Positions 45,468 through 57,949 of a DNA stretch of 64,000 bases are shown piece by piece. The position numbers and the translations under genes were made by a program. The stretch is from Rallus limicola (Eukaryota; Chordata; Aves; Gruiformes; Rallidae). The DNA lies in the NCBI GenBank assembly GCA_022605955.1, contig JAKCOZ010000001.1, positions 16,732,146 through 16,796,145 on the forward strand, in the 5' to 3' direction. Each line of letters begins with the position of its first letter. The first letter of the stretch is position 1. The notes under the pieces are model-generated. The model was given only the letters and a program-made list of their open reading frames with translations, ran no database searches and had not been told where the DNA came from.

Positions 45468-48400
45468 CTAATGCTTTTTCCCTTTCTCCATTTTGTTCTC
45501 TCTATTCAACCTTTCTGTCTCCTCCTGTGTCCACATATTTTCCTCTCTCATATAATATCTAATATAAATCCTCACATCTTGAGTCATCCAAACCTGCAAG
45601 AAGGTGGTTTCCCGCAGGGAAACAGAATGTGAAAATTATCTTTGTTCACCAAAAATTAAACATTGGCCATATGGGGTGGAAAATCCCCAACAAACCAGGC
45701 AAAGAACAAAAGCCACCTCGTTGCTCAGAAAGGGATGAAGAAAAGCAAAACTTGTCTGAGCAGGTGTGCACCACTGGGCTTTGAGCATTCCTGCACCAGT
45801 GTGTCACTGCAAGTCCTACCAAGATTCTCAGCCAGCCATGCACTGCACTGAGGCTAACCTCAGCTGCACTGGGGTTGGCAGAATGTGGAATCTAAGATGC
45901 AGCCGAGTTACAGTCAGTGAGTGAAAACAAACACACACACACAGATACACACCCTTTCTCCCCTGTTCTACCTTCTCCCCAGTCCTACAGCTGCATCCTT
46001 CGAGGCTGAGGTACCTTTAGGTAAAAAATACGGTACTGTACACTTATATTAAACAGGGTCTGGAATAAAGTGAAGGTAAAGCCCTTCATAATGAGAAAAG
46101 GAAAAGGGAAATTCAGCCCACCAAGCAGTTGGATATTCTTTGCTTCAGTCACTTCCGAGGTGATGCCTCTGTCCAGACTCTTTATGACTCTTCCAGAAAT
46201 AGCTTTAATTATGGGATAGGGAGGGCAGGGGCAGACCAATGTTATTCCAGTGCCATACCATCAGAATTAGGAACCTGGTGAACTCTCAAAGTGTCCCTGT
46301 AAAAGTGTGTCCATGAGAGATCAGGCATACAGTCCTGCCAGGCACCCATGACTCTCCCAGATCCTCATTGAATCTTCTACACTGTAACCAACGTCTCCCA
46401 TATCTTGATTCCAGAGATGACCTATTGCAGTGTCTGGGCATCATTCACAGGCTGGAATTTCTTAACAAAGACCATAGTTCAATGGAATTCCAATAGATTT
46501 GGGCAGGAGCATCACCTCAGAAATGACAAAGTGACCTACTGTTCATACTAGCAGGGGACAGACCCAGCACCACCATAAGTTCTAAGCAGGGCAAAGAAGA
46601 ATTTGACTCACATGTAATAGCTCAGTCAAAGAGAAGCTTTAGTGGTCAGAGAAAGAAAATCTCAATGAATCTCTGAGTCCTTTGCATTGCAGTGGTCTAT
46701 TAAACAAACCATATCTCTGTGTACAGCAAGCACAGACTTTGTCTCACGTGATTTCAGTATTTTTAGCACCTTGTTCATGGACAGGGTACCTGGGACTTTT
46801 TTTCCTTCACTTGCAGAAGCCCAGAAGCCAGATTCCAAAGATTTCTAGTAAGTAGGAAGATCTCAGGTGAAAATCAAGGTCTCTTAGTGCAGCAGTTAGA
46901 CACACAAGGTGTCTAGATGAAAGAAAAATATCTTGGAATCTAGCTGAACCAGGTGTTCTACATCTGGGTCCTCGGATAATTCCCTGTCTGTCTGTTGGGA
47001 TCCATCAAGCAGAACAGAAGGTGGAGATGCAGAGATCTGCTTTGTCAGTGCTTGACAGCACTTCATGGATGGTATTGGGCTTTTAAGCAGAAGTGAGGCT
47101 GCATACAGGAGTTTGGGGAAGGGACAATGGTAGAGCATGTTGAGCATGCCTCCTATCAGTGCCCCTGTGAGTGTATGCTCTTGCTCTGCAGGACACCAGA
47201 TCTTGCTCCTTTACCAGGATATCACAGCCCAAGCTGCATGGTATGGTCTGGGACATAGAGTCTCCAAAAAATGTAGAGGCAGTGGCTATGCTTCCAACTT
47301 GTGATGCAATGTTCGGGAGTCAGGTCCTACTATGATCAGGCTCTGTAGCTGCAGCAGGGTTGTTCTGGTGCATGATGGGGAGCATGTGTTGTTAGAAATG
47401 AAGTGGGATGGTGGACAGGAAAAGATTTGCCTTAAGGGTCAGCTCCTTCTTAGTTTCTGATGACACTACCTGGAACAAACTGGACAGAAGAGATTCTTTG
47501 GATCTGCATCAAAGTTCCTTGGACAGTGCACATCTGGGAGGCTCTTACCAGAAACACTCCCTTCAGAAAGCCAGGATGTCAGGGTTTCTCATCCCCCAGA
47601 TAGGGCAGACCTCACAGCTCCTCCTCCATTGCTAGCATCTTGGGCAAGAAAAAGGAACAGTGGAATAAAGTACATGTTTTGTGGTCTCTGTGTGACCATT
47701 AGCTAGTGTCCACTAGGCAGATGGCAGTGGCAAATATATCTGCTCAGGGAACATGACCTCTTTTCCAGATTAAGGAAATATTTTGTGGAACAGCAGCAGC
47801 AAAGTTACCATGTTGGCATGAATCAAAGCTGTCTGCATCTTCTCCTCCAATGAGGATCCTAAAATCACAAATGGTCTGAAGAAGGTAAGCATGGCAAAAA
47901 TATTGACTAATCCTTGTGATATGAGAACATTGAATATCCTTGAAATGAGAAAAATCCAAGGAAATATCATGTCATAGTACAGAAATAACTTGTGAAACTC
48001 TTTCCAAAGAGTTTAAAGCAAATCTCTGGAAGTCTTTAAACCACAGATGGCCAGTATCAGGGAAAAGAAAAGAGGGAAGGCTCATGCCCTGCTCTTGCCT
48101 AGCCAGACAGTCCTAGACATTGTTAGAGGCAGAACACTGGAACAAATGGACCTTCATCCTAATCCTGTATATCCATTTCTTTGCACATCTCATTTAACCT
48201 CTGTCGACCTTGTGCCAAGGTCAACCCAGCAAGGCTGCTGCAGTGGTCTGAAATCACAGATAACTCTTAGTCTGATGCTAAGGTCATCTGACAGACATGA
48301 TGGGAAAAAACTGCATCTGAAGCCTCGCAACATTGCAGCAGTGAGACTCATGGTTTCAGAACAGTTGATGATTGTCCCAGCACTCAGCAAGTGCTTGCAT

Positions 48401-49092
48401 AGAATTCAGGCCTTGTAACTGTTTGGCATGGACTGAAAGGGCAAGTGGGATGCTCAGGTAGAAAAAAAGATTGAAGGTACACATCAGAAATCAGACAAAT
48501 GAAGAGGAAAAAGAACTACATTTAGATTTGGCTTCTTATCAAATAAAACTGTGTAAGTTGGGATGGCCCTGGAGACATGCTTGCCTTGAGCTGGGTGTCT
48601 TCACAATTACACTGGTCAACACCTTGGCTGGTGTTTTCAGCAAGGCCAGGCACATCAGATAATGTGAGAGAGTGAGACGTATGGTACCAGGGCAGTGGAA
48701 TTCTAGCAGCAAAATTTACCCTGTGATGAAAACACTGATGTCAGCAATTGCTGGCACAGGACTGGGGGTGGGGAGTGGTAGAACAGAAGAAATCAGAATT
48801 TTATTGGTGCAAGTAGGCAAGGAACAAGCTGAAACATATGGCTTCATGACCTAAAGTTCCTTCTGAACCAAGATAGGTCTTAAGACCAGAAAATCCCTGT
48901 GGGATTGATCTTGGGAGAGGTAGGTCTATGCTAGATGTGCTAATGACCTTGTTTGCAGTCAGCTCCACATCCTTTCTTGAGCAGATGGCAGGTGCGTTCT
49001 GCACTACTCGCCTGTGGGACACAGTACTGAGCAGTACTGAGTGTCTCTGAGTAAGCCTTCAGGTGAGTTACCCAGGACTGTCCAGAACCTTA
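45468..49092. other. Intergenic DNA
   Basis: No gene or clear repeat is supported beyond a short (CA)n run at 45928-45945. Open frames are all under about 125 codons and unremarkable. Confidence 0.55.
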
Positions 49093-49480
49093 AAGCTGAC
49101 AAAAATGCTTAAGTATTTAAGTGGCAAAAGGAGGACTTAGGAAAATGTGGGCCTACTGCTATATGGGGCAGGTGCCCTGGTGAGATGGGGCATGGAAAAG
49201 ATTGAGGTATTCAATGCCTTCTTCAGCTCAGCCTTTCCTAGCAAGGAAAAATTGCAGCATTTCAGCAATGCCAGGCCCTTGAGAGAAGGGAAAAAAAATG
49301 TAGCAACTTAATCTTGGTGGAAGAGGATCAGAGAATCCTTAAATTGGACATATGTAAGTCCATGGGCTCTGATGTGATACACACAGCAGCACTAAGGAAG
49401 CTGGTTGATGTAATTTCAAAGTCACTTTAAATAATTTTTGTACACTGGGAGAAGTGCTTGAGGACTGGAGGAATGTAAAT
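49093..49480 (+). mobile_element. CR1 LINE fragment (ORF2 linker region before reverse transcriptase)
   Basis: The text follows CR1 ORF2 just upstream of the reverse transcriptase. Recognisable pieces are GGAAAATGTGGGCCTACTGC, GGGGCAGGTGCCCTGGTGA, TTCAATGCCTTCTTC, GGAAGAGGATCAGAGA, AAGTCCATGGGCTCTGATG and TTGAGGACTGGAGGAATGTA. The fragment has indels, carries stop codons and lacks both ends of the element. It cannot code. Confidence 0.8.
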
Positions 49481-51761
49481 GTTACTCTGAAAGGCCTAAG
49501 TCTATATGAATTCATGGGAAGTTTCATGGCAACTGGGAAGGGTGGAACTGAAATTTCTCTGTCTTCTTAAAGACGTGCACTTCTAAGAGTCTTCGAGTGA
49601 TGCTGTGAGGAATTTATTCATTTCTGATTCCTGACAAGTTGGAGCAATGTTGGTGAGACAAGGTCTATAGAGGGAGATAAATATCTTTCTTTGGACAAAT
49701 CTAATTAAAATGGAGGTCTTCTTTAGGCTTGCTGTGTTTATCTCCTCCAGATGTGCTTGTGTACCTGACACCCTGTCCATATCTTTCCCCTTGCATCGTA
49801 GCCGATCACTCTCTAGAAACTTTGCCATTCTTACAGTCTTCAAACCTCACACTTAGAACAAACAGCACTGCTGTTAAAATAGGAATTCTTATTTTCACAA
49901 AGACCCAGCTGTAAAAACAATGTATCCTACACTGATTGAGCTGGGAAGAAAAGGAAATGGAAGACTAATGAATTGTTTGATGATCCATTTGCATATGGGT
50001 GTGCACTGTGACAATACACACTTGGAATAAGGAGGAAAAAGATCAGCTGCTCTTCAGCTGCTGATCAACAGTTAGTCTTTCAGAGCTGGTCTTTAGTACC
50101 GTATAGCTTGTTTTCACTTTAAGCTCTCCTGGTATTCAGGTTGGCTAAGGGGAACCTGCCCTATGCTGGGAAGCATCACTGACAGGCACTACAGCCAAAC
50201 AGAGCAGGGTCTAAAGAAAACCCCTTTTGCACGTGGAACTGGAGGCATATCTGGTGAGTCCTAGGAACTGGGACGTGTTTCTTGCTAAGCCATAAGGTTT
50301 TGAGCTCCTCCTTGAGGAGAGGGAACGGAGCCCTGTGCAAATGAAATAGTAGTAATATAGCAAAACAAATGGTACCGACTAGCGGGGAGTGAGATACTGC
50401 GAACAGAGTGAACAAGACAGAGCCTTGTTCCCTGCAACTCCCACCAGTGCCAGAAAGAGAAAGAGGCAGAAGAGAAAGAGGTGTATGCAAGCACGAGTGT
50501 GAGGGAGAGAGACTGTGAGAAACAGACACTGTGAGGGAGAGGGATCCTATACAATGCGTGAGAGACATGTATCCTATATACTTTGTGTTTCCGTTAGAGC
50601 CTCTGTGTGTGAGAGACAGACTGTGTGAGAGAGCCCAAGATGGCTACAGCATCCATGTGAGTGGGAGCATGAGAGGCAGGCAGAAGGAGAGGGGTGAGCT
50701 GAAGCAGAGCCTCTCCAATCCCCTCTCTGCCTGGGAGGCCACGTCAAGGATCTGGAGTTTCAGGGGTTATCATGTTTCAGGTGGGTATGGGGAGTCCTAA
50801 GAGCCATGTGCTGAATCTTCTGGCTCATGTAATGGATGCTGGGGGAGCTGGGGTTTTGCAGCAGCTTCCTGTATATACACATGTTGTCTCTGTTATGCTG
50901 CTTGTCCTCCATCCCTGCCATGCCTGCCTGGCCTGTGATGGTGAGGATGGGAGCAAGGGAGGATGGGATGGACAAATAAAGCTTTTCCCCTCCATGTACA
51001 CTAGGAAGCCAAAGAGAGTCTAAAAACTGTGACAGGCAGCAGCTGCAGTCCTGCTCATACAGCCAGTCCTTTGGCCTCTGTGTTTGTGCTGTTTGTAACC
51101 AGAACAGGAGGCAGACAGCCTTCCTCTTGCTTGCAGGAGGCTCCTCTACATAGCCAAATGGCCAGTGCAGAACAGCCAGGTCCTGCAGCTGGCCAGACCC
51201 AGCCCTGTCTCACAGCAAACTCCCAGTCCCAAGATCATGTCCCTCCCTAGCCCCTGCTTGTCCTGAACACATCAGCTGTCCAGCTCCTGCTGCTTCTGCT
51301 GAGAGAATTGCTTGCTATCTGGTGTTCAGAGACCCCTTGGACTCAGTGCTGGATCCTTTCCGAGCCCTGCACAGGAAAGGGAAACAGAGGTGTGGTAGCA
51401 AAACAAGGGTTTCTGCAGTGCTCATGTATTATGAAATGACAAAAGGACAGCAGCAGGAGCCACATGATGCAAACAACCCTCCACTTTTCAAAGGCTATCC
51501 TCAGAAGAGGGAAAAAGCTGGAAGAAAGGCATCCCAGCAAGGGCCTGGAGATGGCATTACTGCTGCAGGCCCTCAGAGATCTAAAGGGTCAGATTCTAGT
51601 TCCCAGAGCTGGTTTTGGTGTGCTGGGGTATTCAAAGCATTTGCTCAGCACTGACAAATACCACACTGGACCAGTGGGAGATATTCTGGAGGAAAAGCTG
51701 TAGACAGGTGTGTGACCTTGCACTGAAGACCAATGTTTGGGCCTCTGACTCACTCCTTGAC
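49481..51761. other. Intergenic DNA with a GAGA/TGTG-rich stretch
   Basis: No gene is supported. At about 50450-50640 the DNA is built of loosely repeated GTGAGAGAGAC-like units, including two ATCCTATA phrases (near 50544 and 50571), which looks like a degenerate minisatellite. The remainder is unremarkable. Confidence 0.5.
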
Positions 51762-52396
51762 TGACATCATCTCTGCTAACCCTTAAAACCAGGGACAGCA
51801 TAAGCACTGCAGATTTTCAGAGGTACCATGTGACATCATCCGTCAGAGCTCTTCAAAGCCTGGGTGATGTCATCACTGCAAAGTCCTGGTTCAGGGCTGA
51901 TGAGCCTGTTCTTTCCTGGGGACAGTGCAGGTTTTTCCAATGCCTTATAGCTGGTTGCATTCACACATATCTTAGCACTGCACAGCAATGACACAAGAGA
52001 ATAGCATGTGGCTTTCACTGCTGTTTGGAAATCTGGTCTGTGAGCTCTATATTTGATTTGAGATTGTGGTGACATATGCAGAGACCTTTGCCTGTGCCGG
52101 TGGCATCTTTTATGTTGCCCATGTGGAAGTCTTTTAGGCATGTCAAGTGTGATATGTTCCAGACACATGAGGTCTTGTAGGTGGGCATTAGGTCACACCC
52201 CCTTGCTTTAGGGAAAACAATGAAGTCATGTGTGGCAGCCCCAAGGATGACTGTGAAGACAGACAATCAGCATGGGCTTTCTGAGGAAATGAAAACATTG
52301 TGTTTTCATTCTACATCAAGAGACTGAGAGTAGCAGCTTTTAACAAAACACAGTGATGTCATCCATGTGATACTCTAGAGACACAGAATGATGTCA
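51762..52396. promoter_or_regulatory. Cluster of five CRE-variant words (TGACATCA/TGATGTCA)
   Basis: TGACATCA occurs at 51762 and 51831, and its reverse complement TGATGTCA at 51865, 52354 and 52389. Each is the CREB/ATF palindrome TGACGTCA with one transition, the change expected from CpG deamination on one strand. At uniform composition about 0.02 such words would be expected in 635 bp. Flanks differ between copies except for a following TC, so the cluster is not an obvious tandem repeat. Binding and function are unknown. Confidence 0.45.
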
Positions 52397-53929
52397 TCGA
52401 CTTGTGTATCAGTCAATTGCAAGGTCAGTTCTAGAGGCTAAAGACTGGTGAACCACTTGAGTCCAGTGCAATGCCCAGCTGACCACTCCTAATAAGCAGG
52501 ATGTCCCTGCAGGCACTAATGAACACTTGTTGTGATTAGTGAATCAGAGCTGGCTGGGGAATGTGAGCACATGCCTTCTCATTGTACTGCAGGGCGAGTG
52601 TCTGAATGCAGTTTCCAGCCTGAGTGCCTCCGGAGAAAGTTATGGTGCTAGATAAATGCTTGATTTTAAGCCTTCCAGAAATCACTGGTCTATGTTAGAG
52701 CCATGTGGCTGTAGCTCAGACACAGATAGCCATATGTCCCTGGGGTTATAGCTTGTCCATCTAAACATCCATGTTGCTGTTGTCTGGGGAGTGAAGGGGT
52801 CTTTCCTCATCGCTGCTCCCTACCTGCCAGGCTGGGCTGCCGGTTAATTCAGCTGGGCTGAGATCTTGATGGCCCTCTGGGGACGTGCAGATGTGTCTGG
52901 AGGGACCACTGTGCCCAAATCCTATGAGCAAAAAGCAAGATAGCTTCTGTGTTCAATTCTGCATAGTGTGCACAAGGAAGTGAAATGCTGTTCTCACTCC
53001 CACCAGGCCTCCCTTGGGCTGCCCAGCACTGCCAAGGGTGCTTGCTGTAGCAGTCTGCCCTTCAAAGTGGCTCCCTTGCTTCAGAGCCAAAATGTGAGCC
53101 TTGAATTTTCCCTCTGTGCACTTGCTCTGTGGTGCCCAGCTCCACTACTTCTCCCTCAGTCCAGTGCCTCCTCTGTGGTCACATTCCCATGCTCGTGACC
53201 CCCATCAGTATTACCTGTCCATCCCCATCAGCCTCTGAGAAGAGAGACAACAAACTGACAGGCACAAGCCATTCCTGATGGGAGGGAGAAGATAGTCCCC
53301 ACAGGTCTCTCATCAAGAAACCCCTCTAAAACTATCCTAATGAGATTCTCCTTAGGGCCCCTGTCAGCTCTGCCTTTCTTTGCAGGCTCCTTTGACAGAT
53401 GGATGTCAGTTCAGGGAAAGCTGTTTGATGTTCTTCATCTTAATGAAACTGATCCTCAGGCAGGCGCTGCCTCCTTTGCCTCCAGGCACTTGTGGTCTAG
53501 CAATGTCAGGCTACTCTGTGCTTTGTCATACTGGATCCTAATTAGTGGCTGGCTCCTGCTGCTTCTGAAGTCAACAGGGAAAACATTCCTTTAGCTGCAG
53601 TGGAGTGGGAGGTAGAGGATGGGAAAGTCAGTGTACGATTGAAATGGCAAGGGTCCGGATACGTTCCTCCCCATCCTTTCCAAATACAACTGTCATCTCC
53701 TTTTCTCTTTTTCCTCTGCACGTCCAAAGACAGGGATGGATGTTTAGGCAGCTCTATCCTTGCTCCCTGGTTACTGCTGACCTGTTGTGCACACACGTGA
53801 TGCTGCTGCAGGGGAGACAGAAAGAGCAGAGACCCCACCCAGGCCACTCGCAGGGAGCTAGCTAAGTGCTGAGGAGAGCTGAACCTAATGGGAGATGTAT
53901 TGTATAGTAAGAAGATGTACATTACAGGA
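52397..53929. other. Intergenic DNA
   Basis: No gene or recognisable repeat was found. Open frames are short and on both strands. Confidence 0.55.
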
Positions 53930-54714
53930 TCCAGAGGGACTGTGACAGGCTCGAGAGGTGGGCCAGTGTGAATCTCATGAAGTTCAACGAAGCCAAGGCA
54001 AGGTCCTGGACATGGGTTGGGGCAATCCTGAACACAACTAGAAGCTGGGTGGAGAATGTATTGAGAGCAGCCCTGAGGAGAAGGACTTGGTGTCAGTGGA
54101 CAATAAGCTCAGCATGATGTGGCGTTATGTGCTTGCAGCTCAGAAAAAAAACGATATCCAAAAGAAGTGTAACAGGCAGGTCAAGAGGTGATTCTCCCCC
54201 TTTATTCACATCTCATGAGATCCCATCTGGAGTACTAAATCCAGATCTGGTATCCCCAGTACAAGAAAGACATGGAGCTGTTGGAGCAGGTCCAGAGAAG
54301 AGCTACAAAAATGATTAGAGGCATCAGAGCACTTCATCCTGGAGAAGAGAAGGCTTCAGGGACACCTAATTGCAGCCTTTCAATACATAAAGGGGCTAAC
54401 AAGAAAGACAGGAACAGACTTTTTAGTAGTGCCTATTGTGATAGGACAAGGATAATGGTTTAGAACTAAAAGATGGTGTATATAGATTGTAGGGGAGGGA
54501 AAAATCTTCTCTATGAGGGTGGTGAGGCATTGGCACAGGTTGCCCAGAGAACCTGTGGATGTCCCCTCCCTGGAAGTGTTGCAGGCCAGGTTGGATGGGG
54601 CTTTGGGCAACCTGGGCTAGTGGAGGGTGTCCCTGCCCATGATGGGGGGGTGAGGGTAGAACTGGATGATATTTAAGGTCCCCTCCAACCCAAACTGTTC
54701 TGTGATTCTATGAT
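53930..54714 (+). mobile_element. CR1 LINE, 5'-truncated, with intact 3' end
   Basis: The sequence follows the 3' part of a chicken-type CR1: GAGAGGTGGGCC, AGCAGCCCTGAGGAGAAGGACTTG, ACATGGAGCTGTTGGAGCAG, AGAGAAGGCTTCAGGGA and GGTGGTGAGGCATTGG. It finishes with CCTCCAACCCAAACTGTTCTGTGATTCTATGAT. The terminal ATTCTRTG-like octamer repeat marks the true CR1 3' end, and 5' truncation is the rule for this family. Several deletions and stops break the reverse transcriptase frame. The short open frames across it belong to the element. Confidence 0.95.
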
Positions 54715-56224
54715 CCTTGTTCTAGACTTATGTGAGAGAATGTGTTGCATCTTTTTGATTCAAGTTATTGACAGATGTTCAAATTCCTGTATTTTGTTTT
54801 CCCTTAAGGAGGCCAATTAATGATGGATTTAGGAAGTTCTTTGGGGACACCCTATTTCCCAAGGAAGTGTAAAATGCTGCCTTGATAAGTCAAAAACTGG
54901 GATGCAAGCTTTTTGCTACCCAAGAACTTTTCTTCAGGCTGGTCTTAGTGTTTTTTTTTTTACTTCCTGTCTGTCAACTCATTCTTTTATTGGACTGCAC
55001 TCCTTTCTTTAGCCCTCTTTCAAACAGAACACTTCTCTCACATACATCTTTGTTTCAAGAAGTGGTGTATGCCTCTGTGTAGGTGATGACCACCAATGCT
55101 GCATACAGGAGGTTAATTGTGTCCTGTAACAGTCTTAAAGGAGGGCAGCAGCCAAATCCACCTTGTTAAAGGACATTCTATCAGTTTGCAGCAGAACTTA
55201 TTCAAAATCCAGTCAGATCCTTCACCCTTATCCATGAGCAAATGCAGGCTCCCTGGCAATAATTAAACCTGCAGCATCTTTTTTATTCATCCATGTGAGA
55301 CATGCAGAGCCCTGTCCTGGATTCCCCCCTGCTTTCCCAGTGGGGATGTGCGTGTGGCTGTACAGTTGAGCATCTCTCTGTGCTTGTGTGCTGGAGCCCT
55401 TTGAGGCAATCGTTATACTGCTAATTCAGCACAATGAATAAGTGGATTTTTTTCCCCACAGCTCTTGCTGTGATATCTCTGGGATACCCTTGCTCCCATT
55501 GCAGCTTTTGAGGCAAGGTGTACAGTGAGCTGCATCACCCTGCTGCCCCTACCTCTCAGGTCACTTTGGGCACATACAGGCTGCAAGAAGGTGAAGTGTT
55601 GCAGATACATGGCCAGCTAATCAATAAGGAAGCCTCTGCAGGGCTTTGGTACTTCAGAGCTGCAAGCTCAGCTGCTGAAGGAGTTTGGTAGCACTGCTCT
55701 AACACCAGATTTCTGGAAGTTACTGGAAGGCATAGATGGATAGACACCTTGTAAAGCATGTGACATCACAAATATTGGAAGATCTTTGGGTTCATGCAGC
55801 TGAAATATACTTACCATAATTAATTTTAAATGACAATTGGAATACTTCATAGTTTTTGTCTTTGAGTTTTGTTTGTATATGGACTTCGTATTGCCACACT
55901 TTTCTAACCCACAGCCTTTTATTTTAGAGAAGCACATATATTTCTATGCATAATTCTCAAGAACTCAAAATTGCCCCCTCTTCATCTGACACCAATAACT
56001 GGTTCTTTAGAGGAGAATAGCCCTTGAGATACCTGGAAGCAAATTACTAGGCAAGGGAGGTAGAGAGGGGAAGGGTAGAGATTACAAAATAATATCCACA
56101 GCTGCTATTTGGAGGAGGTGGGTGGAGTGGAGTAGGGAGAGGGATAGAGAGGGAAATGTTTGTCCTTAAAGAAGCCTGAAGTCATACAACAGGGAGCTGC
56201 TGGCCCCTCTCTGGAGGGCTCTGC
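54715..56224. other. Intergenic DNA
   Basis: No gene is supported. A run of T (about 54950-54961) and AT-rich DNA near 55800-55920 are the only visible structure. Confidence 0.55.
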
Positions 56225-56425
56225 TTGGCTGGGCAGCTTATTAACTGAAATGGAGAGAAAATGGAGAGGATTCAGGGCAGAGCAGCAGATAGAGGGGCAA
56301 AGGAAGGCCTGACTGATGAGTGGAGATTAAGCACTAAATGTGTTTAGCTTTGCTAAGTGATGACTAAGAGGATGTATGATAACCATCTTCCCATCTGAGA
56401 GACATGAATAACTGTGTGCAAATGT
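56225..56425 (+). mobile_element. Ancient CR1-like LINE relic
   Basis: TGGAGAGGATTCAGGGCAGAGC, GGCCTGACTGATGAG, AATGTGTTTAGCTTTGC and GATGACTAAGAGGATGTATGATAACC appear in the same order as the conserved end of CR1 ORF2. In younger copies the equivalents are the 'gtccagaggagggc', 'gaggaaaggctgag', 'ttgtttagcctgg' and 'aggggagacctcat' phrases. Divergence is high, comparable to the relic at 4.3-5.1 kb. Ends are uncertain. Confidence 0.55.
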
Positions 56426-57949
56426 GTGTGGGTATGCTTTGGGGCATGATGGGGACAAGGCACTGCGGAAGAGCCAGACCGCAGCGCTTACGTTGCCCCT
56501 GCACGGGCTCAAGGGCAGGCAGCATCACCTCACTGCACCACGGAGGGACCAGTCCTGCTGGGAGTCAGAAGAGGCGTGACTAGTGGGTTTTGATCAGGTG
56601 ATAGATGCAGTGGAAAGGAGAATGGGGCAATCTCGTGTCTCCATCTCCAGATATAGTGATCTCTCCTACACTGCCCCTCCATTTCCCATGCTGTCTTTTA
56701 CCCTTTTGTGTTTAGTTGCCCTGCCTCACTTAGTCTCCCCAACTTGGCCTCTTCACTTTCCACCCCCGCCCAACCCACCCCCCCTCCCTGCTCTGTGTTT
56801 CCTGTCTTCATTCTTGCTCGCTTTGTTCATGGGTTCTTCCCCGTTTCACATGCCCTTCTTGTTTTTCCTTTCCCTTGCCCATCTCTCTCTTCCCCACCGC
56901 CCCCTTCTTTCTCAGCAGGTAGATCTGCATCTGTGATTGAAGGTTCATTTTCCTTTCATTCTGTGGGTGACAAATGCTGACTTCGATAATCACTTGTGAA
57001 AAATCAAGAGAGAAACAAACAGCTCCAAGAGCACAGAAACTGGCTGTGATGTTCCTGAGGACCAATGGCAGGCAGGGTGAGGAGTGGGAGGGTGCTGTGC
57101 AAGGAAGGGAGATGTTCTTGTTTCACTTATCGGGATGGGAGGAACAGGGAGGGTGTGTGTGTGTCTCTGTGTGTGTGTGAGACAAAGATACTGAAAGATT
57201 TGGGGCAAACGGGCAATCTCTTCCTTGGGCAGTTTTGATCCAAATGAGAAAACTGGAATGTGTTTCCTGAGCTTTGCCCTGACAGGGGAAACTGGGTTTT
57301 GAGCTTCAAGTCAAGGGGAAAAGGTATACTGGAGAGCCATGTGGAGGTGTGACTGCATTGTGAGATACAGTGCAGGCCATGTTTGTGAATACTGCTGGCT
57401 TTAACTTGAATTAATGTCCCCGCAATGTGTTTAGCCAGAGCCCCACTTTAGTGCTGCTAGTATACCAAGTTGAAGCAAGCATTTGGACAGAACCTTCTCC
57501 ATCCAAACTGTGCTAAGGTGTCCCCATGCAGGTGACATTCCTTCCACAGAGCACCAGGAACCTCTCAGGAGCTCACCTGCATGCATGATTCCGATGTGGA
57601 CAGTAAGGGAGTCTGGTTCATGTTCATAGGACTGACTTTGGCAGGGTTACCCTCCAACAGGGCTCATGCTCTCTCCCTCTAAGGAAACGTCGGTATGTAG
57701 TATGTTCCTTCCTTCTATCTTGCAGGAGCTGACCCAGTGCTGTTTACACAAAGTGGGAACCCTTTGGGTTTCATGACACAGTGGTGCTCACAAAAGCACT
57801 CATGGTAATGACACAGGGACTCTGATGCTCCCTGCTCCCTAGGGAGAACTGTCAGGCATTGGTGTCAGACCGAGGATCTAGGTTTGAAGGTGTACCACAG
57901 TGAGCTTCACCACTATCAAATGCTTTGGTTGGCTCCCCATGGCTTGAAC
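56426..57949. other. Intergenic DNA with low-complexity patches
   Basis: No gene is supported. A C/T-rich stretch (56730-56915) and a TG-rich run (57152-57179) explain the compositionally odd open frames here. Confidence 0.6.

Noticed and set aside
54473..54676. 67-codon open frame beginning MVYIDCRGGKNLLYEG
   Set aside because: It lies wholly inside the 3' part of a CR1 retrotransposon and is a repeat-derived frame.
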